A DNA stretch of 64,000 bases from Streptomyces collinus Tu 365. GTDB taxonomy: Bacteria; Actinomycetota; Actinomycetes; Streptomycetales; Streptomycetaceae. Each line of letters opens with the position of its first letter. Positions within the stretch are counted from its first letter, which is position 1. Positions 48,598 to 57,401 of the stretch are shown one piece after another. Under the pieces are notes generated by a model that saw nothing but the letters and a program-made list of their open reading frames with translations, made no database searches and had not been told where the DNA came from. The position numbers were made by a program, and so were the translations under genes. The stretch spans positions 6,282,170 to 6,346,169 of the forward strand of contig NC_021985.1 of NCBI RefSeq assembly GCF_000444875.1, written 5' to 3'.

Positions 48598-49787
48598 TGG
48601 CCCAGCCCTCCCCCTGGGACCACCCGGAACCGCTCGCCCTGGACACCGCTCCGCTGCCCGAGTACGGCAGCGGCTCGCTCGCCGACCTGCTGCCGACGCT
48701 GGCCGCCGGCCTCGGCGTCCCCGGCACGACCGCCACGATCACGGAACTGACCCCCGCCGACCGGGTCTGCGTCTTCCTGGTCGACGGCCTCGGCTGGGAG
48801 CAGCTCAGGGCGCACCCCGACGAGGCGCCCTTCCTGACCTCACTGCTCGGCAGCTCGCGCGGCGGCACCGGGCGCCCGCTCACCGCCGGCTACCCGGCCA
48901 CCACCGCGACCTCCCTGGCCTCCGTCGGCACCGGCCTGCCGCCGGGCGCCCACGGTCTGCCCGGCTACAGCGTGCGCAACCCGGACACCGGCGAGCTGAT
49001 GAACCAGCTCCGCTGGCAGCCCTGGACGCCACCGCGCCCCTGGCAGCCGTACCCCACGGTCTTCCAGCTGGCCCACGACGCCGGCGTGCACGCCGCCCAG
49101 GTGTCCTCGCCCACCTTCGAGCGCACCCCGCTCACCAAGGTCGCGCTCAGCGGCGGCTCCTTCCACGGACGGCTCTCCGCGGAGGAGCGCATGGACCTCG
49201 CGGCCGGGCAGCTCGCCGCCGGCGAGCGCTCCCTGGTGTACACCTACTACGCCGAACTGGATGGCGCCGGGCACCGCTACGGCGTCGCCTCCGACACCTG
49301 GCGCGGTCAGCTCATGTACGTCGACCGGCTCGCCCAGCGCCTCGCCGAGCAGCTGCCGCCGCGCAGCGCGCTCTATGTGACCGCCGACCACGGCATGGTC
49401 GACGTCCCGTTCGACGAACAGCACCGGATCGACTTCGACGAGGACTGGGAGCTGCGCGCCGGCGTCGCCCTGCTCGGCGGCGAGGGCCGGGCCCGGCACG
49501 TGTACGCGGTCCCGGGCGCGGCGAACGACGTCGTGACGGTGTGGCGCGAGGTACTGGGCGAGCAGTTCTGGGTGGCCTCTCGGGACGAGGCGATCGAGGC
49601 CGGCTGGTTCGGGCCGCACATCGACGAGCGGGTGTACGCGCGCCTCGGCGACGTGATCGCGGCCGCCCACGACGACGTGCTGATCATCGCCTCCGAGCGG
49701 GAGCCCAAGGAGTCGGCGCTGGTCGGCAACCACGGCTCGATGACCCCCGCGGAGCAGCTGGTCCCGCTGCTCGAAGTACGCTCCTGA
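48597..49787 (+). CDS. Alkaline phosphatase superfamily protein (nucleotide pyrophosphatase/phosphodiesterase type)
   Basis: 396 residues. Type I phosphodiesterase/NPP fold: metal-site Asp in FLVDGLGW, the nucleophile Thr in AGYPATTATSLASVGTG, and metal ligands in LDGAGHRYG and TADHGM. Family enzymes hydrolyse nucleotides, phosphodiesters or phosphoglycerol headgroups. No signal peptide is visible, so a cytoplasmic role is likely. It lies between the DUF5998 gene (one-base overlap) and tdk (40 bases downstream), which hints at nucleotide metabolism. Confidence 0.9.
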   Translation: MAQPSPWDHPEPLALDTAPLPEYGSGSLADLLPTLAAGLGVPGTTATITELTPADRVCVFLVDGLGWEQLRAHPDEAPFLTSLLGSSRGGTGRPLTAGYPATTATSLASVGTGLPPGAHGLPGYSVRNPDTGELMNQLRWQPWTPPRPWQPYPTVFQLAHDAGVHAAQVSSPTFERTPLTKVALSGGSFHGRLSAEERMDLAAGQLAAGERSLVYTYYAELDGAGHRYGVASDTWRGQLMYVDRLAQRLAEQLPPRSALYVTADHGMVDVPFDEQHRIDFDEDWELRAGVALLGGEGRARHVYAVPGAANDVVTVWREVLGEQFWVASRDEAIEAGWFGPHIDERVYARLGDVIAAAHDDVLIIASEREPKESALVGNHGSMTPAEQLVPLLEVRS

Positions 49788-49827
49788 GACCCCCTGCCCG
49801 CCCCCGCCGAAAGGTGTTCGTCCCCTC

Positions 49828-50478
49828 ATGCCCGAGCTGGTGTTCTTCTCCGGAACGATGGACTGCGGGAAGTCGACCCTGGCTCTGCAGATCGAGCACA
49901 ACCGCTCCACGCGCGGCCTCGTCGGCATGATCTTCACCCGGGACGACCGGGCCGGCGAGGGCAAGCTGTCCTCCCGCCTCGGCCTGGTCACCGACGCCGT
50001 GGAGGTCGAGGACGGCCAGGACCTGTACGCGTACATCGTCGACCACCTGTCCCAGGGCGGCCGCGCGGACTACGTGATCGCGGACGAGGCGCAGTTCCTG
50101 GCACCCGGGCAGATCGACCAGCTCGCGCGCGTGGTGGACGACCTCGGCATGGACGTGTACGCCTTCGGGATCACCACCGACTTCCGCTCCAAGCTCTTCC
50201 CCGGCTCCCAGCGGCTGGTGGAGCTGGCCGACCGCATCGAGGTCCTCCAGGTCGAGGCGCTGTGCTGGTGCGGCGCCCGGGCCACGCACAACGCCCGTAC
50301 GGTCGGCGGGGAGATGGTCGTCGAGGGCGCCCAGGTGGTCGTCGGCGACGTCAACCAGGCCGCGGGCGAGATCGGCTACGAGGTCCTGTGCCGCCGCCAC
50401 CACCGCCGCCGGATGACCGCCGCGACGTCCCGCGCGGCGGCCCTGTCCCCGGACGTGCTGCCGGTGCCCCCGGCCTGA
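49828..50478 (+). CDS. tdk: Thymidine kinase (type II, TK1-like)
   Basis: 216 residues. P-loop GTMDCGKST (9-17), Walker-B-like ADYVIADEAQFL, and zinc ligands CWCG plus CRRHH at the C-terminus (lasso domain). It makes dTMP from thymidine in the salvage pathway. In place of the usual GxMxSGKS it reads GTMDCGKST with Cys, common among actinobacterial members. Third gene of the apparent operon; convergent with the VOC gene. Confidence 0.9.
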   Translation: MPELVFFSGTMDCGKSTLALQIEHNRSTRGLVGMIFTRDDRAGEGKLSSRLGLVTDAVEVEDGQDLYAYIVDHLSQGGRADYVIADEAQFLAPGQIDQLARVVDDLGMDVYAFGITTDFRSKLFPGSQRLVELADRIEVLQVEALCWCGARATHNARTVGGEMVVEGAQVVVGDVNQAAGEIGYEVLCRRHHRRRMTAATSRAAALSPDVLPVPPA

Positions 50479-50543
50479 GACCGGCCGAGGGCGGCTCGGT
50501 GAGCGGTTCGGCGAGCGGCTGGGAAAGCGGCCCGGACAGCCGG

Positions 50544-51335
50544 TCAGTGCGGGTCCTCGATCACCGAGAACACCGCACCCTCCGGGTCCGCGACCGCGGC
50601 GACCCGGCCGTGCTCGCTGTCGTGGGCCGGGCCGAGCACCCGGCCGCCCAGCTCCTCGACCAGGCGCAGGGTCTCGTCGACGTCGGCGACCTCGAAGTAG
50701 GTCAGCCAGTGCGAGCCCCGGTCGCGCGGCAGCGCGTGTCCCACGCCGTGCAGGCCGGCCACCGGACGGCCGCCGAGGTCCAGGACGACATGGTCGAAGC
50801 CGGGGGACACCACCGGCTCCTCCTCGTACCCGAACACCGTCTCGTAGAACTTGGCGACGCTCTCGGTCTCGAAGGTGAGCAGCTCGTTCCAGGCGGGCGT
50901 GCCCGGCACCCCGCTGAGCGTCGCGCCGAGGTGGGACGCCCCCTGCCAGATGCCGAACACCGCGCCGGAGGTGTCGGAGGCGATGGCCATGCGCCCGGCC
51001 TCCGCCGCGTCCAGCGGTCCCACCGCCACCGTGCCACCGCACAGCCGTACCTGGTCGGCCGTCCGGTCCACGTCGTCCGAGGCGAAGTAGGGCGTCCAGG
51101 CGACCGGCAGCCGCTGGTCCGGCGTCAGCCGGCCGATGCCCGCCACGTCCTGACCGTCCAGCAGCGCCCGCACGTACGGGCCGAGCTGCTGCGGTCCGGG
51201 CCGGAACTCCCAGCCGAACAGGGCCCCGTAGAACTCCTCGGTCGCGGCCAGCCCGTGCACCATCAGGCTCACCCAGCAGGGTGTGCCGGGCGCGCGACGC
51301 GCGCGTGGACCGGCCGACTCCCGTGCCTCGGTCAT
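50544..51335 (-). CDS. Two-domain VOC (glyoxalase/bleomycin-resistance fold) protein
   Basis: 263 residues. Two tandem VOC domains: PCWVSLMVHGLAATEEFYGALFGWEF in the first and WNELLTFETESVAKFYETVFGYEEE in the second, each ending with a DPEGAVF-like block (ASDTSGAVFGIWQ, VADPEGAVFSVIEDP). These proteins bind metals or hydrophobic ligands, and many act in detoxification; the specific role is not deducible. ATG 51335. About 320 bases separate it from the divergent sulfurtransferase gene, with no other gene seen between. Confidence 0.88.
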   Translation of the reverse strand: MTEARESAGPRARRAPGTPCWVSLMVHGLAATEEFYGALFGWEFRPGPQQLGPYVRALLDGQDVAGIGRLTPDQRLPVAWTPYFASDDVDRTADQVRLCGGTVAVGPLDAAEAGRMAIASDTSGAVFGIWQGASHLGATLSGVPGTPAWNELLTFETESVAKFYETVFGYEEEPVVSPGFDHVVLDLGGRPVAGLHGVGHALPRDRGSHWLTYFEVADVDETLRLVEELGGRVLGPAHDSEHGRVAAVADPEGAVFSVIEDPH

Positions 51336-51639
51336 CGATCACTCTCTCCCCGGCCCCTCGCGGTGGCCGTGTCGCATCCGCTCCCGGACGGTGCGTGCCG
51401 CTGCGCGTGCACGCCCGTGCCGGTACCCACATCCCCCGAGGTGCTGCTCGCCGGGCCGCGCCGATCGCCCGGTGCCGTCTTCGGAAGGATGCCCGATCGG
51501 CCGTCTTTCGCCGCTTCACGACGATGGCCGACGGGTGTTCGACAGATGTACAGCGTGTGCCCGATCCCGTACGCCTGGTGATCGAGCCTGTCCGGCCGAG
51601 CAGAGTAGCCGTACCTGGACGCCGCGGCCACCCCTGGCG
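51336..51639. other. Divergent control region between the VOC and sulfurtransferase genes
   Basis: Moderately GC-rich, about 300 bases. It must contain both promoters. I see no extra gene and no strong hairpin. Confidence 0.4.
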
Positions 51640-51646
51640 TAAGGAT
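51640..51646 (+). promoter_or_regulatory. -10-like element TAAGGAT ahead of the sulfurtransferase gene
   Basis: TAAGGAT ends seven bases before ATG 51654, the same layout as at other leaderless starts in this window. A purine-rich AAGGATGG could alternatively act as a ribosome-binding site. Confidence 0.4.
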
Positions 51647-51653
51647 GGACCTC

Positions 51654-52505
51654 ATGACAGCCATCATCACCGCAACCGAACTCGCCGAGGACCTGGCCGG
51701 ACAGGCCCCGCCGGTCCTGCTGGACGTCCGCTGGCAGCTGAGCACGGCGAAGGCGGCGGGCGTCCCGGCCTTCGACGGCCGGGCCGAGTACGCGGCCGGG
51801 CATCTTCCCGGCGCGGTCTTCGTCGACCTGGACCGGGAGCTGGCCTCCGCCGCCGGGGAGCACGGCCGCCATCCCCTGCCGGACCTCGCGGAGTTCGGCG
51901 CGGCCATGCGGCGCGCGGGCGTGTCGTCGGGCCGGCCGGTCGTCGTCTACGACGGCGGGCAGGGCTGGGCGGCGGCGCGCGCGTGGTGGCTGCTGCGCTG
52001 GACGGGTCACCCGGACGTGCGGGTCCTCGACGGCGGGTTGCCGTCCTGGCGGGGTGAGTTGTCGACGGAGCCGGTCACCCCGGCCGAGGGCGACTTCGAA
52101 CCGGCGCCCGCCGCGGCCGGGTTGCTGGACGCGGACGCGGCCGCCGCCCTGGCCCGCTCGGGCGTGCTGCTCGACGCGCGCGCGGGGGAGCGGTACCGCG
52201 GTGAGGTGGAGCCGATCGACCCGGTCGGCGGCCACATCCCGGGCGCGGTGTCGGCGCCGACGACCGAGAACGTGGGCCCGGACGGCCGGTTCCTGCCCGC
52301 GGCCGACCTGCGCGACCGCTTCAAGGCCCTGGGCGTGTCCGGGGACGCGCCGGTGGGCGTCTACTGCGGCTCGGGCGTCTCGGGCGCCCACGAGGTGCTG
52401 GCCCTCGCGGTGGCGGGCGTTCCGGCGGCGCTCTACGTGGGCTCCTGGTCGGAGTGGTCGGCGGACCCGGCCCGTCCGGTCGCCGTGGGCCCCGACCCGC
52501 AGTAG
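51654..52505 (+). CDS. Two-domain sulfurtransferase (thiosulfate/3-mercaptopyruvate type)
   Basis: 283 residues. Two rhodanese domains. The active Cys238 sits in YCGSGVSG of the C-terminal domain; CGSGV is the loop type of mercaptopyruvate sulfurtransferases, while classical rhodaneses have CRKGV. The N-terminal domain has LLDVRW and GHLPGAVFVDLD but no active Cys, as usual. It transfers sulfane sulfur to acceptors such as cyanide or thiols. ATG 51654; ATG 51645 is three codons earlier. Confidence 0.92.
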   Translation: MTAIITATELAEDLAGQAPPVLLDVRWQLSTAKAAGVPAFDGRAEYAAGHLPGAVFVDLDRELASAAGEHGRHPLPDLAEFGAAMRRAGVSSGRPVVVYDGGQGWAAARAWWLLRWTGHPDVRVLDGGLPSWRGELSTEPVTPAEGDFEPAPAAAGLLDADAAAALARSGVLLDARAGERYRGEVEPIDPVGGHIPGAVSAPTTENVGPDGRFLPAADLRDRFKALGVSGDAPVGVYCGSGVSGAHEVLALAVAGVPAALYVGSWSEWSADPARPVAVGPDPQ

Positions 52506-52522
52506 GCACGGGAAGACACGGC

Positions 52523-52554
52523 GAAGCGGGGACACGCGCGCGTGCCCCCGCTTC
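52523..52554. terminator. Bidirectional terminator between the sulfurtransferase gene and sepH
   Basis: GAAGCGGGG (52523-52531) pairs with CCCCGCTTC (52546-52554), with an inner CACGCG/CGCGTG extending the stem, between two convergent genes. Confidence 0.8.
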
Positions 52555-52593
52555 ACCCGGTCCGTCAGCCCTTCATACGGACGTACGTCCGGT

Positions 52594-53634
52594 TTACTCC
52601 TGCTTCTTGCGTCGGGTACCGAACACGATCTCGTCCCAGCTCGGGACCGCCGCACGGCGGCCGGGGCGGACGCCGTCGGCCTCGGCCTGCCGGTCGGTGG
52701 ACCCGATGAGCCGGTCGCGGTGGCTGCCGACCGAGCGCGGCATGAGGACGTCCGCGTAGGCCGAACCGGCCGAGGCCGCGGGCGCCGGCGGCTCCTCCGC
52801 CTCGGGCTCCTCGACGGGCTCCTCCGTGACCTCGACGGGCCGTTCCGGTACGACCAGGTCGCCCCGGAAGCTCGGCACCGCCTCCAGCAGGCTGGTCAGC
52901 GAGTCGCGTTCGCCCGTGCTCTCCTCGGCGGGCTCGGACGCCTGCGCCGGCAGACTCGGGCGGTCCCGGTCGACGCGGTCGAGCGTGCGGTCCAGCGGAC
53001 GGTCGCGCGGCAGCCGGGCGATGCGCGGCACGAACGGGAAGCTCGGCTCCGCAACGGCGAGGTCGTCGGACTCGCCGATCAGCGAGCGGGCCTCGTCGTC
53101 CACGGCCTGGACGAGCCGCCGGGGCGGGTCGTACGTCCAGCTCGCCGAGTGCGGTTCGCCGGCCACCAGGTAGACGAGCAGGACCTCCCAGGTGCCGTCG
53201 TCGCGGCGCCAGGAGTCCCACTGCACGGTGTCCTTCTCGGCGCCGCGCAGCAGCAGCCGTTCCTGGACGGCCTCGCCGAGCAGGGGGCCCGAGTTCTCGC
53301 CGGGGCGGCGGACCGGGGTCTTGCGGGCGCGCTCGGCCATGAAGGCGCGTTCGGCCAGCACCGGACCCTCGAAGCGCCGTACCCGGTCGACGGGGATGCC
53401 GGCGAGCTGGGCGACCTCTTCCGCGGTGGCACCGGCTCGTATACGCGCCTGGATGTCACGGGGGCGGAGATGGCTCTCCACCTCGATCTCGATCTGGCCG
53501 AGGCGGGGCCGGTCGCCGCGCACGGCGGCGCGCAGCCGCTCGTCGATCGGAAGCGTGTACTCCGTTGCGTCGGCAGCCTTCAGCACCAGCCGTGTGCCGT
53601 CATTCGAGACGGCCACGACACGCAGTTCGGGCAT
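52594..53634 (-). CDS. sepH: SepH, cell-division regulator (DUF3071)
   Basis: 346 residues, the length of S. venezuelae SepH. N-terminal DUF3071 domain with the start MPELRVVAVSNDGTRLVLK and a helix-turn-helix-like part (RPRDIQARIRAGATAEEVAQLAGIPVDRVRRFEGPVLAERAFM, about 75-120). A folded middle domain with WTYDPPRRLVQAVDDEARSL, a long acidic/Pro-rich linker, and the conserved C-terminal peptide PSWDEIVFG. SepH binds FtsZ and promotes filament assembly and Z-ring formation in vegetative growth and sporulation. ATG 53634 has GGGAGG upstream, and the ORF's further extension is not conserved-looking. Confidence 0.94.
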   Translation of the reverse strand: MPELRVVAVSNDGTRLVLKAADATEYTLPIDERLRAAVRGDRPRLGQIEIEVESHLRPRDIQARIRAGATAEEVAQLAGIPVDRVRRFEGPVLAERAFMAERARKTPVRRPGENSGPLLGEAVQERLLLRGAEKDTVQWDSWRRDDGTWEVLLVYLVAGEPHSASWTYDPPRRLVQAVDDEARSLIGESDDLAVAEPSFPFVPRIARLPRDRPLDRTLDRVDRDRPSLPAQASEPAEESTGERDSLTSLLEAVPSFRGDLVVPERPVEVTEEPVEEPEAEEPPAPAASAGSAYADVLMPRSVGSHRDRLIGSTDRQAEADGVRPGRRAAVPSWDEIVFGTRRKKQE

Positions 53635-54113
53635 GGGGACCTCCCGGGTGGTGCCTGCCGACGTCACGTGCGTCGCTGCTTCCGCTAGTCGAGTGTGGCC
53701 TGCCCGGGTGCAGCCTGCCACAACCTTGCCGAGTTGCCCGGCGTGTCGGGCACGGGCCCTGGATCGCCGTTATGGCACGGTTACCTGTTCGCAACGCTAA
53801 GTGACAAACTCCGTCACTCTGTGCAACTAGCCCCCTCCCGGCGGTCCTGCGAGGCCGCGGACACCCTGGTGGGGGACCGGACCCAGGGCTCGCAACAGTA
53901 CTCCATTTGGACCATGTGCGTGGATGGGCACGCCGTCCAACTTCTCGCAAGGGACGTGACTTGGCCGCCCGCAACCGGTTTCGCGGATCATGAAGGTGGC
54001 GAACTTCACGCAATCCCCAGAAACGGAACTAATGGTTTCGTTCGCACGTCCCTTTCTCGTGCAGACGATCCATCACGTCGCTCAAGCATGAGAAAGGGAG
54101 GCAAGTTCCGGGT
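53635..54113. other. Divergent region between sepH and the two-TM protein gene
   Basis: 480 bases. Contains an inverted repeat GTGAC-N7-GTCAC (53801-53817) that may serve a regulator or the sepH promoter. Its last third is less GC-rich. A short ORF of 33 codons, ATG 53990 to TGA 54089-54091 (starts MKVANFTQSPETELMV), precedes the next gene, but only about half of its codons end in G or C, so I do not call it a gene. Confidence 0.5.
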
Positions 54114-54905
54114 ATGCGTGAAACGCCCGATGCGGGTCGCAAGCGGATCGACCTGAGCGTCCCCCAGGTCGCCGGCAGCGCCCTCGCGGCGGTCGTGGCG
54201 GCCAAACTGGCCTCGTACTTCGGGGTGTACGGCACGATCCTCGGCGCCGGCGTCGTCAGTGTGGTCGCCAGCTGCGGCGGCACCCTCTTCCAGCATTTCT
54301 TCCGTCGTACGGGTGAACAGCTGAGGGAGGCGAAGCCGCCCGTCCGCCCCCGCCGGGAAGGCGCACCCGCTCCCGACGGGTTCGGCGAGGGGACCGTGTA
54401 CCGGTCCCGGACGCGGACCTGGCGGCGCCCGGTCGTCGCGGCCGCCGTCGTCTTCTCGGTCACCATGGCCGGCATCACGGCGTACGAGCTGGTGTCCGGC
54501 AGCAGCTTCAGCGGCGGCAGGGGCACCACGGTCAGCGACGCGGTCGGCGAGCACGGCCGGTCCGTCCCGAGGACCGGTGGGACCGGATCCGCGACACGGC
54601 CCCCGGCCCCCGCCGCCGACCCGTCCTCCGGGTCCTCCGGCTCGTCCGGGTCCTCAGGGTCCGGCTTGTCGGAGGGGACCGCAGGGGCGGCCGCGTCGCC
54701 GTCCGGCGCACCTTCGGCGGGCGCCGCGGGCGGCGGCACGGACCCGGGCGCGACCTCCGTGCCGTCCGGGACGGCGAGCCCGCGCCCGAGCGGCGACCCG
54801 GCACCCGCGCCCAGCGGGTCCACGGCCGCTACGCCCCCAGGACCCTCCGCAAGTAGTCGTTCTGGAACAGGCGTTCCGGGTCCAGCCGGTCCCGCAGTGC
54901 CGTGA
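54114..54905 (+). CDS. Two-TM protein with Ser/Gly/Pro-rich tail, unknown function
   Basis: 263 residues. Hydrophobic helix at about 20-50 (VAGSALAAVVAAKLASYFGVYGTILGAGVVSVVASCGGTLFQHFF), a basic loop, a second TM helix (VVAAAVVFSVTMAGITAYELV), then about 130 residues of low complexity (SSGSSGSSGSSGSG and Pro/Ala/Gly runs), probably exposed outside. Its last 25 codons (54829-54905) overlap the C-terminal codons of the convergent lactone oxidase gene. AGGGAGG lies 17 bases before ATG 54114, rather far. The family is not known to me; the TM part is conserved-looking, the tail is not. Confidence 0.7.
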   Translation: MRETPDAGRKRIDLSVPQVAGSALAAVVAAKLASYFGVYGTILGAGVVSVVASCGGTLFQHFFRRTGEQLREAKPPVRPRREGAPAPDGFGEGTVYRSRTRTWRRPVVAAAVVFSVTMAGITAYELVSGSSFSGGRGTTVSDAVGEHGRSVPRTGGTGSATRPPAPAADPSSGSSGSSGSSGSGLSEGTAGAAASPSGAPSAGAAGGGTDPGATSVPSGTASPRPSGDPAPAPSGSTAATPPGPSASSRSGTGVPGPAGPAVP

Positions 54906-56148
54906 ACTCGCCGAAGCGCGGATACACCCGGGAGAGGTAATCGGCGTCCCGGGTGTGCACCTTGCCCCAGTGCGGCCGGCCCTCGTGCGCCGTGAAGATG
55001 CGCTCGGCCGCCGTGAAGTAGGCGTGGTACGGCGTCCCCCGGAACATGTGGACGGCGACGTACGCGCTGTCCCGGCCGGAGGCGGTGGACAGGGTGATGT
55101 CGTCGGCGGGGGCGGTGCGCACCTCCACCGGGAAGCTGACGCGCAGCCCGGAGCGGTCGACCATGGTCTTCAGCTCGCGCAGCGTCTCGGCCAGGGCCGC
55201 GCGCGGAACGGCGTACTCCATCTCCACGAAGCGCACTCGGCGCGGCGAGGTGAACACCTTGTAGGGGATGTCCGTGTACGTCCGCGCGGACAGGGCCTTG
55301 CTGGACACCCGGGCGATGGCCGGAATGGCCGCGGGCGCCCCGCGCCCCACCCACTGGGCCACCTGGAAGACGCCGTTGGAGAGGAACTCGTCCTCGAACC
55401 ACCCGGCCAGCTGCCCCACCGGCTGCTCCGGGCCGGCGCTGCGGTTGTTCCGCTTGGTGTTCGTGTTGCCGGTGTGCGGGAACCAGTAGAACTCGAAGTG
55501 CTCGTTCTCGGCCCACAGTTGGTCGAACTCGGCCAGAACCCGGTCGAAGGGCATCGGCTCCTCGCGGGCGGTGAGCAGGAACAGGGGCTCGACGGCGAAG
55601 GTGAGCGCGGTGACGATGCCGAGCGCGCCCAGGCCGATCCGGGCGGCCGCGAAGACCTCCGGGTTCTCCTTTTCGGAGCAGGTCAGCACCGAGCCGTCCG
55701 CCGTGACCAGTTCGAGTCCCCTGATCTGGGCGGCTATCGAGCCGGACTCGCGGCCGGTGCCGTGCGTGCCGGTGCTGACGGCGCCCGAGACGGTCTGCTC
55801 CATGATGTCGCCCATGTTGGTGAGCGACAGGCCCTCGCGCGCCAGCGCGGTGTTGAGCCTCTTGAGCGGGGTGCCGGCCTCGACCGTCACGGTCATGGCG
55901 TCCCGGTCGATGCCGCGGATGCCGGCCAGCAGCCGCGGGCGGATCAGCACGCCGTCGGTGGCGGCGATGGAGGTGAAGGAGTGCCCGGTGCCGACCGCCT
56001 TCACCTTCAGGCCGTCCTCGGCGGCCGCACGCACCGCGGCGGCCAGTTCCGCCACCGAGGCCGGTTCGACCTGACGGACGGGACGGGCGGTGACGTTGCC
56101 GCCCCAGTTACGCCAGGTGCCGTTCTTCGCGCTCACTGTGGTGCTCAA
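54829..56148 (-). CDS. FAD-linked oxidase, D-arabinono-1,4-lactone oxidase family
   Basis: 439 residues. FAD-binding (PCMH) domain at about 15-180: WRNWGGNVTARP, VGTGHSFTSIAATDGVLI and GDIMEQTVSGAVSTGTHGTG. C-terminal ALO-type domain with FYWFPHTGNTNTK, HWGKVHT and the ending DPERLFQNDYLRRVLG. The family oxidises aldonolactones or related alditols; the substrate is unknown. TTG 56148 is supported by GGGGAGG five bases upstream. The first 41 bases overlap the end of the upstream MFS gene on the same strand, so the two are co-expressed. Confidence 0.9.
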   Translation of the reverse strand: MSTTVSAKNGTWRNWGGNVTARPVRQVEPASVAELAAAVRAAAEDGLKVKAVGTGHSFTSIAATDGVLIRPRLLAGIRGIDRDAMTVTVEAGTPLKRLNTALAREGLSLTNMGDIMEQTVSGAVSTGTHGTGRESGSIAAQIRGLELVTADGSVLTCSEKENPEVFAAARIGLGALGIVTALTFAVEPLFLLTAREEPMPFDRVLAEFDQLWAENEHFEFYWFPHTGNTNTKRNNRSAGPEQPVGQLAGWFEDEFLSNGVFQVAQWVGRGAPAAIPAIARVSSKALSARTYTDIPYKVFTSPRRVRFVEMEYAVPRAALAETLRELKTMVDRSGLRVSFPVEVRTAPADDITLSTASGRDSAYVAVHMFRGTPYHAYFTAAERIFTAHEGRPHWGKVHTRDADYLSRVYPRFGEFTALRDRLDPERLFQNDYLRRVLGA

Positions 56149-57346
56149 CGGTGCCTCCCCGCCCCGCGGCCGGCCTGCGCAGCCGGCGGAACCCGAGGAA
56201 ACCGACCGTGACCGCGACGGCTCCGGAGACGGCCGGAACCCCGTACCCGGCCCGCGCGCCGGCTGCGTCGATCACCCAGCCGGCCGCTGAGGAGCCGAGC
56301 GCGACGCCGACCGCGAGGCCGGTGCTCACCCAGGTCATGCCCTCGGTGAGCTTCGCGCGAGGTACGTGCTCTTCGATGAGGGACATCGTCGTGATCATCG
56401 TCGGTGCGATGGACAGCCCCGAAACGAACAGCGCCACGGCCAGAAGCGGCAGGTTTCCGACCAGTAGGAGGGGGATCATACTCACGGCCGTCGCCGCCAC
56501 GCCCAGCAGCCAGCGGCGTTCCGGCGCCCCGGCGAACCGCATCAGCCCGAAGACCGCGCCCGCCAGGCAGGAGCCGGCCGCGTACAGCGCGAGGACGACG
56601 CTCGCGGCGCCCTTGTGGCCGCGCTCGTCGGCGAAGGCCACCGTGACCACGTCGACGGACCCGAAGATCGTCCCGGTCGCCACGAAGGTGAGCACCAGCA
56701 CCTGGAGCGGCGCCGAGCGCAGCGCGCTGCCGCCGCCGTGGTGCTCGCGCGGGTGCGGCTCCGGCTCGGTGGCCCGCTGGGCGGTCAGCCAGAAGACACC
56801 GGCGGCCAGGAAGCAGGCGGCCAGCAGGGGCCCCGCCTCCGGGAACCAGGCCGTGCACAGGCCGATGGAGATGATCGGCCCGAAGATGAAGCACGCCTCG
56901 TCCACCACCGACTCGAACGAGTAGGCGGTGTGCAGCTTCTGCGTGCCCCGGTACAGGGCGGCCCAGCGGGCCCGGATCATCGCGCCCAGGCTCGGCACGG
57001 ACCCGATGCCGGCGGCGCACACGAACAGCACCCAGTCCGGCCACTCGAAGTGCGCGGCCAGCAGCAGCCCCGCCGCGGCCGTGAGCGCCACCAGGGTCGC
57101 GGGGCGCAGCACCCGGCGCTGCCCGTGCCGGTCGACCAGCCGGGAGATCTGCGGGCCGATCACGGCGGCGGACAGGGCGATGGTGGCCGACAGCGCGCCC
57201 GCGAGGCCGTAGCGCCCGGTGAGCTGGGAGACCATCGTGACCACGCCGATGCCCATCATCGACAGCGGCATACGGCCGAGGAAGCCCGCTGCGGAGAAGC
57301 TCTTGGTGCCGGGCTCGGCGAACAGGGCGCGGTAGGGGCTGGGCAC
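56108..57346 (-). CDS. MFS transporter
   Basis: 412 residues, 12 TM helices. Motif A-like LVDRHGQRRVLRP between helices 2 and 3, ARWAALYRG after helix 4 and SFESVVDEACFIFGPIIS in helix 5. The general shape is that of 12-TM exporters of sugars or drugs; the substrate is unknown. GTG 57346 follows GGAG. Its gene overlaps the lactone oxidase start, so transport and oxidation of a common compound is possible. Divergent from hemH across 173 bases that hold an inverted repeat. Confidence 0.88.
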   Translation of the reverse strand: MPSPYRALFAEPGTKSFSAAGFLGRMPLSMMGIGVVTMVSQLTGRYGLAGALSATIALSAAVIGPQISRLVDRHGQRRVLRPATLVALTAAAGLLLAAHFEWPDWVLFVCAAGIGSVPSLGAMIRARWAALYRGTQKLHTAYSFESVVDEACFIFGPIISIGLCTAWFPEAGPLLAACFLAAGVFWLTAQRATEPEPHPREHHGGGSALRSAPLQVLVLTFVATGTIFGSVDVVTVAFADERGHKGAASVVLALYAAGSCLAGAVFGLMRFAGAPERRWLLGVAATAVSMIPLLLVGNLPLLAVALFVSGLSIAPTMITTMSLIEEHVPRAKLTEGMTWVSTGLAVGVALGSSAAGWVIDAAGARAGYGVPAVSGAVAVTVGFLGFRRLRRPAAGRGGTVEHHSEREERHLA

Positions 57347-57401
57347 GTGGTCTCCGAGGGAGGATCGGTAAGGCGCGATTGCGGCTGATACAGCTTACGA
57401 G

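Noticed and set aside
53827..54009. 60-codon minus-strand ORF upstream of the two-TM protein gene
   Set aside because: No ribosome-binding site, Pro/Gly-rich nonsense composition, no known family.
53990..54091. Short upstream ORF of 33 codons
   Set aside because: Only about half of its codons end in G or C, unlike genuine Streptomyces genes; kept as a note in the intergenic entry.
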